Below, piece after piece: positions 1-4,874 of a DNA stretch of 5,522 bases (its first letter is position 1; every line of letters begins with the position of its first letter). The position numbers and the translations under genes were made by a program. Source of the DNA: Nitrospirota bacterium (lineage in GTDB: Bacteria > Nitrospirota > Nitrospiria > Nitrospirales > Nitrospiraceae). A model generated the notes under the pieces. That model saw nothing but the letters and a program-made list of their open reading frames with translations. It searched no databases and had not been told where the DNA came from. The DNA lies in the NCBI GenBank assembly GCA_004296865.1, contig SCVQ01000434.1:1-5522 (forward strand). The letters run 5' to 3'.

Positions 1-62
1 AATCGGTCTAACCCGCCTGTACGTTCCCTGCGATTTCTTTCCCATTGAACGAGTGCTGTTTC

Positions 63-68
63 TATAGT
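63..68 (+). promoter_or_regulatory. possible -10 box for the PAP2 gene
   Basis: TATAGT matches the sigma-70 -10 consensus at five of six positions. It would start transcription near base 75, leaving a very short leader before the ATG at 85 or 91 and excluding the TTG at 73 as start. No good -35 lies at the usual spacing; a TTGAAC at 45-50 is only 12 nt upstream. This is a weak call. Confidence 0.25.
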
Positions 69-84
69 TCTTTTGGATACAGGC

Positions 85-975
85 ATGGTCATGAGCGACG
101 AGAAGCGACAGCCAGTCGGGGGCAAAAGCAGAGTCACAGTGGTCTCGCTGCTTTTCCTTTGGTGTCTTGATCTCGGCCTGTCTGCCTGGCAGGGTGTGGC
201 TCACGCCGCAGGCGGTGAGCAGCCGGTGGGTGTGGTCAAGGAAGAATCCATCACGGAGGGTGTCAAGGCTGTAATCGAGGACACGAAGGCGCTGGTCATC
301 TCGCCCTTGACCATGGACCGGTACGATGTGCTGAAGCTGGGCGGGGCAATGGCGGTGGTGGGGGGTATGTTCGCCGCCGACCGCCCGATCAAAGACCTCG
401 TGCAGCGCAATAGCACCTCAAAAGGCCGCGAGGTGGCCGACAAGTTTAATACATGGGGGAGCCCCGGCACGTTGCTGGGACTCAATGCCGGCGTCATCGC
501 CATTGGCGTGGCCAGTGAGTCGTATGGGGCGAGCAGCAAGTTGAAAGATACCGGATTGGTCAGCTTCGAGGCCGAAGGCTTTGCCATCGTGGCGACGTCC
601 GCTCTGAAATTGGCTACGGGTCGTGCCAGGCCTGAGACCAATCAGGGCACGACCCATTTTCGTCCCCTCACCGGGTTGAACGGCTCTTTCGCCTCGACCC
701 ATGCCTCGGCGAGCTTTGCCGTTGCGACGGTCTTCGCTGAACGCTACGAGGGAATGGGCTGGATTGCTTATCCTCTGGCGTTTGCCATCTCGGCGTCGCG
801 GGTCTATACCGACAAGCACTTTTCGTCCGATGTCGTTGCAGGGGCGTTGATCGGTTACGGGCTGGGGCACTTTCTCAACAAGCGCCACTCGGACGATCCG
901 ACGGACTGGCAAATCCGCCCTATGGCGATGGAGCGGGGGACGGGTGGAGGCATTATGATCGGCAAGCAGTTCTGA
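85..975 (+). CDS. PAP2-superfamily lipid phosphatase with signal peptide
   Basis: This is probably a membrane-associated phosphatase acting on lipid phosphates such as phosphatidate, undecaprenyl pyrophosphate or lipid A, on the periplasmic side. Numbered from the ATG at 85, all three PAP2 motifs are present: K175-x6-R182-P183; S204-T-H206 in place of the usual SGH; and S238-R239-x5-H245-x3-D249. His206 and His245 are the expected catalytic pair. The N-terminus is a clear signal peptide: a Lys/Arg-rich start, a hydrophobic core at about 17-32, and a likely cleavage site after AHA near residue 41. Several later hydrophobic stretches (about 83-98, 128-143, 222-240, 250-265) fit the PAP2 helical bundle. 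Start choice: a TTG at 73 also opens the frame, but ATG 85 (GGA at 75-77) and ATG 91 (AGG at 81-83) are more credible. The downstream neighbour is a lipid kinase. The family call is firm; the substrate cannot be read from the sequence. Confidence 0.92.
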   Translation: MVMSDEKRQPVGGKSRVTVVSLLFLWCLDLGLSAWQGVAHAAGGEQPVGVVKEESITEGVKAVIEDTKALVISPLTMDRYDVLKLGGAMAVVGGMFAADRPIKDLVQRNSTSKGREVADKFNTWGSPGTLLGLNAGVIAIGVASESYGASSKLKDTGLVSFEAEGFAIVATSALKLATGRARPETNQGTTHFRPLTGLNGSFASTHASASFAVATVFAERYEGMGWIAYPLAFAISASRVYTDKHFSSDVVAGALIGYGLGHFLNKRHSDDPTDWQIRPMAMERGTGGGIMIGKQF

Positions 976-980
976 CGGAA

Positions 981-999
981 GCGGCTTGGCCGAAGCCGC
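981..999 (+). other. GC-rich hairpin between the PAP2 and kinase genes
   Basis: A perfect inverted repeat (GCGGCTT at 981-987 and AAGCCGC at 993-999, 5-nt loop) begins 6 nt after the PAP2 stop codon. It has no following T-run, so it is not a standard intrinsic terminator. It could protect the 3' end of the upstream transcript, attenuate read-through into the kinase gene, or be chance in GC-rich DNA. Confidence 0.4.
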
Positions 1000-1034
1000 G
1001 AGTACCGCTGTCTGGTGCGGAGCGACGGAAGGGC

Positions 1035-1409
1035 ATGATGCAGGACGCCAAGGCTGCAACGGGCTGCCCACTGAGCCGGAAGTTTTCTTTTGCCTGGAAC
1101 GGGATCAAGGCGGCCTATCGATCGGAGCAGAGCTTTCGCATCCAGCTTGTCGTTTCGGTTGCGGTCGTTCTTGCAGGGGGCTTTCTCGGACTCACGCAAC
1201 TGGAATGGTTGTTTGTGATTACCGCAATCGGTGCCGTGTTATCGCTAGAGCTGCTGAATACCACGATCGAAAAAACGCTCGACCTTCTCCATCCGGCCCA
1301 GCATGAACGCGTGAAGTTCGTCAAGGACGTGTCGGCTGCGGCGGTCTTTATCTCGTCCTTGGCGGCGGCGATCGTCGGGCTCGTCGTGTTCGCCCGTTAT
1401 CTCTTCTGA
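1035..1409 (+). CDS. dgkA: DgkA-family diacylglycerol/undecaprenol kinase
   Basis: This is a small integral inner-membrane lipid kinase of 124 residues, the normal length for the family. It transfers the ATP gamma-phosphate to diacylglycerol, recycling it to phosphatidate, or to undecaprenol. The catalytic signature is complete. E31, E72, N75, E79, K97 and D98 sit at a constant +3 offset from E. coli DgkA residues E28, E69, N72, E76, K94 and D95. Three hydrophobic helices are visible at about 36-52, 56-72 and 101-121, with an amphipathic N-terminus. Two adjacent ATGs occur at 1035 and 1038; the GGAAGGG at 1027-1033 suits the second slightly better, which would give 123 residues. It follows the PAP2 gene by about 60 nt on the same strand, so both may share a transcript. 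Whether diacylglycerol or undecaprenol is the substrate cannot be decided from sequence alone. Confidence 0.95.
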   Translation: MMQDAKAATGCPLSRKFSFAWNGIKAAYRSEQSFRIQLVVSVAVVLAGGFLGLTQLEWLFVITAIGAVLSLELLNTTIEKTLDLLHPAQHERVKFVKDVSAAAVFISSLAAAIVGLVVFARYLF

Positions 1410-1471
1410 GGCGCGATCTCCGGACGTGCTGTGGTTTCTGAGGAGGCGGCGTCGGACGTTCGGGCCTCGGC

Positions 1472-1501
1472 TTGACAGGCCATTTCCGCTGACGATATCC
1501 T
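1472..1501 (+). promoter_or_regulatory. candidate sigma-70 promoter before the HD-domain gene
   Basis: A perfect -35 hexamer TTGACA (1472-1477) is followed after 18 nt by TATCCT (1496-1501, four of six matches to TATAAT). It sits in the 102-nt gap after the kinase gene. Transcription would start near 1507-1509, almost on the ATG at 1512. The transcript would then be nearly leaderless, or translation would begin at the ATG at 1572. The rest of the gap shows no terminator with a T-run. Confidence 0.4.
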
Positions 1502-1511
1502 CCCAGGACAA

Positions 1512-2468
1512 ATGCAAACAACGCGTACGGAAATTCCGAGACGAGCACGGCGTGACCGCTCGGCTGGCGTGATGCCGGTCCGCGCGACCACACGCGCCAA
1601 GGATCCGGTGCCCCTCTTGCTCCCGCGGCCGCTGGCCTCCGCCTTGCTGCAATTGTACGACGTGCCGCATCCGCGCAAGCCGGGGCGCCGCATCCGCGGG
1701 TATGACCGGCCTCATGCGCTGCGGACCGCGCGTATGTGCGCCGCGGTCGCGTTGCGGCTCGGCCATCCCCTGCGCCGGGTCCTGTCCTACCAAGTCGCCT
1801 GCTTGCTGCACGATCTTGGACGGGCCGGGCTGGACCGCAAACTGTTCGGAGAAATCTGGTCCTGGGCGAGAAAACGTGGGATTCCCACCAGGCCGCGCGA
1901 ATGGCGGGTGGTGTATCCCGACACGCCCTACGGGCTGGAGACCGAGGCTTTTCTGGCATGTTACGCCAACGAGTTGAAGGCTTCCGGTATTCCGATCGAT
2001 GATTGGGCCGGCGAACAGGTGGAAATGCGCCTGGGTTATGCGCGTCGCTTGTCGCGGAGCTTGCGGGCCGTGAAGCCGCGCTTGGCCGAATTGGGCGTCC
2101 GCTGGGCGCCCTGGATGGGACGCGTCATGCTCTACTATTATTATCCTGAAAAACTGGAAGGTGCTCCAGGCTGGGTCCGCCAACTGGCTGAGGTCCTGGT
2201 CGCCTGCGAGCAGTTCGAGGCCTTCAGCAATCGGCAGCGGGGCCAGGACTACTATACGCGCTCGAAAGAGACCGTGACCGAGGCCTTTGCCTACCTGGAC
2301 AAACTCATGGTGGAAGGCATCTTGAGCAAACAGGTGGTCCAGGCGTTGCGCGCTCTTGCTGCCGAGGGGGCGTTCGATCGGATTCTGGCCGAAGCCCGTG
2401 GCGCAGCGCTCCCGCGCCGAGAGGTGCGCGCGCTGCGGAGCCTGGCAGCGGGGACGGCATGGCGGTAA
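1512..2468 (+). CDS. HD-domain protein, degenerate HD-GYP-like
   Basis: The protein has 318 residues. An Arg-rich, probably disordered N-terminus (1-35) leads into an all-helical HD-type domain. The first metal motifs are kept: H68 in a DRPHALRTA helix and the H100-D101 dyad in LLHDLGRAGLD, as in HD-GYP cyclic-di-GMP phosphodiesterases. Where those enzymes carry HHExxDGxGYP, this protein has Y208-Y-Y-Y-P212 followed by EKLEGAPGW. The later metal aspartates of the usual ADAYDAL segment align with E233 and E236 (ACEQFEAF). The C-terminal helices (about 250-300) resemble the end of the HD-GYP fold. It may therefore bind a metal differently, hydrolyse another phosphorylated compound, or be a non-catalytic sensor or adaptor. 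There is no signal peptide or membrane helix, so it is probably cytoplasmic. AGGA at 1505-1508 supports ATG 1512 at a tight 3-nt spacing; ATG 1572 (Met21) would remove most of the disordered tail. It overlaps the next gene by 10 bp. The HD fold is well supported; the function is unknown. Confidence 0.85.
   Translation: MQTTRTEIPRRARRDRSAGVMPVRATTRAKDPVPLLLPRPLASALLQLYDVPHPRKPGRRIRGYDRPHALRTARMCAAVALRLGHPLRRVLSYQVACLLHDLGRAGLDRKLFGEIWSWARKRGIPTRPREWRVVYPDTPYGLETEAFLACYANELKASGIPIDDWAGEQVEMRLGYARRLSRSLRAVKPRLAELGVRWAPWMGRVMLYYYYPEKLEGAPGWVRQLAEVLVACEQFEAFSNRQRGQDYYTRSKETVTEAFAYLDKLMVEGILSKQVVQALRALAAEGAFDRILAEARGAALPRREVRALRSLAAGTAWR
2450..2454 (+). promoter_or_regulatory. ribosome binding site of the YjbQ gene inside the HD gene
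   Basis: GGGGA lies 4 nt before the ATG at 2459, within the last codons of the HD-domain gene. It fixes the start of the downstream gene and supports translational coupling, because ribosomes finishing the HD gene at 2468 pass directly over it. Confidence 0.5.
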
Positions 2469-2881
2469 AAAGCGTGCCGCTTCGGCTGGACTTACGGGGG
2501 GATACTCAGGTCGAGAATGTCACGGCGTTGGTGCAGCAAGCCCTGGCCGGGACCGGACTGACTGCGGGCCTCCTGACCCTGTTTATCAAACACACCACCG
2601 CTTCGGTCATGATCATCGAGGATGAGCCAGGCATCCGTGCCGATACGAAGGCGATCTGGAACCGCTTGGTTCCAGTCGATCCCGCGTGGCAGCACAATAC
2701 CCGCAACCCCGGCGAGGATAATGGGCATAGTCACTTGCGGGCCCAACTGCAGGGCCCTTCCCTGACCGTCCCGTTCAGCGAGGGAAAGCTGATGCTGGGC
2801 ACCTGGCAGCAGCTTGTGGTGGTGGATTTTGATACGCGAGCCAGAACCCGCGACTTGGTTGTTCAGGTGATCGGGGAGTGA
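2459..2881 (+). CDS. yjbQ: YjbQ/UPF0047 family protein (secondary thiamine-phosphate synthase type)
   Basis: This is a small cytoplasmic protein of 140 residues, the full length for the YjbQ/UPF0047 family, whose members form compact trimers with a conserved His/Glu/Asp-lined pocket. Characteristic motifs are all present: H45-T-T-A-S with E54 and D62 following, H79, N88-G-H90-S-H92-L, P105, the L-G114-T-W-Q turn, and the VVDFDTRART segment near 121-130. Some family members, including E. coli YjbQ, show weak thiamine-phosphate synthase activity, from which the database name derives; the physiological role is unsettled. The ATG at 2459 has a GGGGA site 4 nt upstream. The reading frame overlaps the end of the HD-domain gene by 10 bp, so the two are probably co-translated and may work together. 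The stop codon faces the hydrolase gene from the opposite strand across 27 nt, in which no clear terminator is visible. Confidence 0.93.
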   Translation: MAVKSVPLRLDLRGDTQVENVTALVQQALAGTGLTAGLLTLFIKHTTASVMIIEDEPGIRADTKAIWNRLVPVDPAWQHNTRNPGEDNGHSHLRAQLQGPSLTVPFSEGKLMLGTWQQLVVVDFDTRARTRDLVVQVIGE

Positions 2882-2908
2882 CGGACCAGGTCCACGCCGT
2901 GCGTCCCG

Positions 2909-3931
2909 CTATGAACGTTCCGCCCTGCCTGCATCCCTGTCTTCCGTATTGACGATACATTCCACCAGTCTGTTTTCAGCCCAGTAGGCATCTTCATCGC
3001 GGCGCGGCTGTTGGAGGAAGCCGCAATGACCCCCCTGTCTTGGGGCCAGCAGCGTGATACGGCCATTTGCCCGGATGGCCGGATGCTGAAAGATTGCGAA
3101 GGGAATGAAAGGATCGTCCTGAGCCGTAATCAGCAGGGTGGGCACCTGAATCCTGGCGAGGACGTGTCTGGCTCCGACGCGCTCGTAGTAGTCTGCCGCA
3201 CTATGGAACCCGCCGTCAGGCGCGGTATAGGTCTCGTCGAACTCACGCAGGGTGGTGATCTTGTCCAGCAGATGGAGGTCGAGCTTGCCGGGAAAGTGGA
3301 CGGCCTTCCGCCGCAGCCGAGCCTTGGTGTGTGTCAGAAAATATCGCTGATAGAACCAGTTCGTCGGACGCTCTAGAGCTGCGACACAGGCGGCAGGGTC
3401 GATATTGGGACTGACTGCGACGACGCCACGGAGCGCTGGAGCAGACGCCCCGGCCTCGCCGGCCATCTTGAGCACCAGGTTGCCGCCCATCGAGTAGCCT
3501 GCCAGCCAGATTGAGCCCAGCCCGTCTTTAGCGGCCAATTCAGAGACCACGGCCGCCACGTCTGCGCTCAGGCCTGAATGGTAGAGGGTGGGAGTCAGGT
3601 GTTCCGTTCCGCCGCAGTTGCGTTGGTTGAGGCGGACGACGTTGAGTCCGGCCCGCCAGGCCTTGTCGCCGGTCCCCAGCATATAATGCGAGTCGCTGCA
3701 GCCTTCAAAACCGTGGAGCAGAATCACGGTGCGATGTTGTTGTGGGTTCGGCTGCCAGTGGCAATAGCCGAGAATCTGCGAGTGGGGAGCAACGGTGAAG
3801 AGCCTGGCCTCGACAGGGGCGCCTTTCAGCAAGGAGGCGCGCGGACGAAAGCGAGGCAGGACGGTCATCAGGTGGGGATGGCAGAGCAAGGGGTGAGGAT
3901 GAAAGGGAACGGGGGCGGTATTGGCCGGCAT
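2909..3931 (-). CDS. YheT-family alpha/beta hydrolase (UPF0017)
   Basis: This is a cytoplasmic serine hydrolase of about 340 residues, similar in length to E. coli YheT and yeast Eht1-type medium-chain acyl esterases. Numbered from the ATG at 3931, it shows the N-terminal family segment FHPHPLLCHPHLMTVLPRF (about 10-28), an oxyanion-loop H-G-F-E-G at 73-77, and R-x-N-C-G-G near 104-108. The nucleophile elbow is G-Y-S147-M-G-G-N, the acid is in D272-D273-P-F, and the catalytic histidine is in G-G-H302-C-G-F. All triad residues are present. The cap region contains the family-typical FYQRYFL and REFDETYTAPDGGFHSAADYY segments. The frame stays open to a GTG at 4024 and also has ATGs at 3997 and 3868; none has a convincing Shine-Dalgarno site. 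ATG 3931 is chosen because family similarity begins just after it. The PilZ gene ends about 130 nt upstream on the same strand, so both are probably co-transcribed. The likely substrate is a short- or medium-chain acyl ester; this is inferred from the family only. Confidence 0.9.
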   Translation of the reverse strand: MPANTAPVPFHPHPLLCHPHLMTVLPRFRPRASLLKGAPVEARLFTVAPHSQILGYCHWQPNPQQHRTVILLHGFEGCSDSHYMLGTGDKAWRAGLNVVRLNQRNCGGTEHLTPTLYHSGLSADVAAVVSELAAKDGLGSIWLAGYSMGGNLVLKMAGEAGASAPALRGVVAVSPNIDPAACVAALERPTNWFYQRYFLTHTKARLRRKAVHFPGKLDLHLLDKITTLREFDETYTAPDGGFHSAADYYERVGARHVLARIQVPTLLITAQDDPFIPFAIFQHPAIRANGRITLLAPRQGGHCGFLQQPRRDEDAYWAENRLVECIVNTEDRDAGRAERS

Positions 3932-4063
3932 GATGTGACCGAGATCGAAACAGTGAGTGGGTGCCACGACACGGCCGTTCCGTGCTGTGAGGTCCATTGT
4001 ACAGGGTTTGCGGGTGGGCGTCACGGAAGGATAACGGGAGGACGAAGGAGGGGCTGCAAGCCG

Positions 4064-4750
4064 TTAGACGGAGGATTGTTGCGGATGGCGCTCGGCGGCA
4101 AGCTGCGGCAGGGGGGTGGTGATGAATCGGACCAATCCCTCTCGATCCGACGCATGGATGGCGGTAAAAGCGATGCCCGCTTCGATTTCGTTCTCAGCCG
4201 TGTGCTTCACGCGGACGACTTCGCCGAGGACCGTATAGCCGAAGGCCATGAGCGTCCGAGACGGAATTCTGAGGAGGGCGAAGGAGCCTGGCCAAAGAGG
4301 AGAGGACGTCGCCAGTCTCAGGCCGCCTTCGCTGAGGTCAAGGACGCCGGCCGATCGAAGACATCCTTCTTCTGCCCAGCCTCGGCCACCGCCTTCGAAC
4401 AACAGCTTCTCCAGGAGCCTGGCGAGGGGTATGTAGGGCTTGGCCCAAGGTGGAAGCGCCGGCAGTGCCAAGTTGTCTGTCGGATTTCGTTCGGTGCTGG
4501 GGACTGTTCGATAGATTGACCGTATCGCCCAATGTCTGAACCGGGACAGGATGAGGTACTCGATCGGGAAGGAGACGGCGGTGCGCGGATGAGCCCGGTG
4601 CTCCCGGATTATCGGTGGCTTGGCGTGCCGGATGTCCTCGCCAGGATCAGCGCGGAGGGGGAGCACGGCATTGTCCTCGATCACAATGTCCCCACGTTGG
4701 TGCAAGGCGCTCAAGGGCGAGGACAGGGGTTTGGCACAAAAGATCCCCAC
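4064..4750 (-). CDS. PilZ-domain protein with a long internal insertion
   Basis: This is probably a cyclic-di-GMP receptor of 228 residues. The two binding motifs of PilZ are visible: R52-A-H-P-R56 (RxxxR) and D138-L-S140-E-G142-G143 (DxSxGG). They are followed by the beta-barrel strands LRLATSS, SFALLRIP, GEVVRVKH and EAGIAFTAI, and a C-terminal helix SDREGLVRFI as in many PilZ proteins. The oddity is the spacing: RxxxR and DxSxGG are normally separated by roughly 20-30 residues, but here by about 80. The intervening 65-130 region is rich in aromatic and basic residues and contains a probable amphipathic helix (IPLARLLEKLLF). There is no signal peptide or transmembrane helix. The start is uncertain: a GTG at 4750 opens the frame with GGAA about 8 nt upstream, while a GTG at 4684 (residue 23) has a better GGGGA 4 nt upstream. 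The hydrolase gene lies downstream and a desaturase gene upstream on the same strand. PilZ membership is well supported; the regulated process is unknown. Confidence 0.85.
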   Translation of the reverse strand: MGIFCAKPLSSPLSALHQRGDIVIEDNAVLPLRADPGEDIRHAKPPIIREHRAHPRTAVSFPIEYLILSRFRHWAIRSIYRTVPSTERNPTDNLALPALPPWAKPYIPLARLLEKLLFEGGGRGWAEEGCLRSAGVLDLSEGGLRLATSSPLWPGSFALLRIPSRTLMAFGYTVLGEVVRVKHTAENEIEAGIAFTAIHASDREGLVRFITTPLPQLAAERHPQQSSV

Positions 4751-4771
4751 ACCTGACGTTCCAGAGGACTA

Positions 4772-4800
4772 CCCATACCGTACAGTAGCGGTCAGGTCAA
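4772..4800 (-). promoter_or_regulatory. candidate promoter for the PilZ-hydrolase pair
   Basis: Read on the - strand, TTGACC (4795-4800, five of six matches to the -35 consensus) is followed after exactly 17 nt by TATGGG (4772-4777, three of six matches to the -10). It would start transcription near 4765, about 15 nt before the GTG at 4750 or about 80 nt before the GTG at 4684. The weak -10 suggests a low-level or activator-dependent promoter, if it is real. Confidence 0.3.
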
Positions 4801-4837
4801 CGGTAAACTTGAGCCGGAGGGAGCCAAGTTACGTACG

Positions 4838-4850
4838 GTCACGTTGTGAC
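4838..4850. repeat. short inverted repeat upstream of the PilZ gene
   Basis: GTCAC-GTT-GTGAC is a perfect 5-bp dyad with a 3-nt centre in the 124-nt gap between the desaturase stop and the PilZ start. It lies about 38 bp upstream of the candidate -35 box, a position typical of an activator site. On the RNA it could form only a weak hairpin without a T-run, so it is a poor terminator for the desaturase. The rest of the gap (4751-4874) shows no gene. Confidence 0.3.
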
Positions 4851-4874
4851 AAGCTGACGGAGGGGAGGCGGTCT

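Noticed and set aside
45..68. TTGAAC plus TATAGT as a full promoter for the PAP2 gene
   Set aside because: The spacing is 12 nt, too short for sigma-70. Only the -10-like element is kept, as a weak call.
418..1071. A 217-codon - strand open frame
   Set aside because: It is antisense to the PAP2 gene and runs over its motifs; the translation has no domain features.
1245..2183. A 312-codon - strand open frame
   Set aside because: It is antisense to the kinase and HD genes, spans the intergenic gap, and gives a low-complexity translation with no motif.
2883..2893. GGACC-A-GGTCC palindrome in the convergent gap as a bidirectional terminator
   Set aside because: A one-base loop cannot form a hairpin and no T-run follows on either strand. 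It is more likely a chance palindrome.
4052..4062. GGCT-GCA-AGCC mini-hairpin just after the PilZ stop as a terminator
   Set aside because: It has only a 4-bp stem and a 3-nt loop with no T-run, which is too weak to support as a terminator.
3578..4519. A 313-codon + strand open frame
   Set aside because: It lies antisense to the PilZ and YheT genes, both of which show full family motifs. The translation is Gly/Arg-rich with no recognisable domain, as expected for a GC-rich shadow frame.
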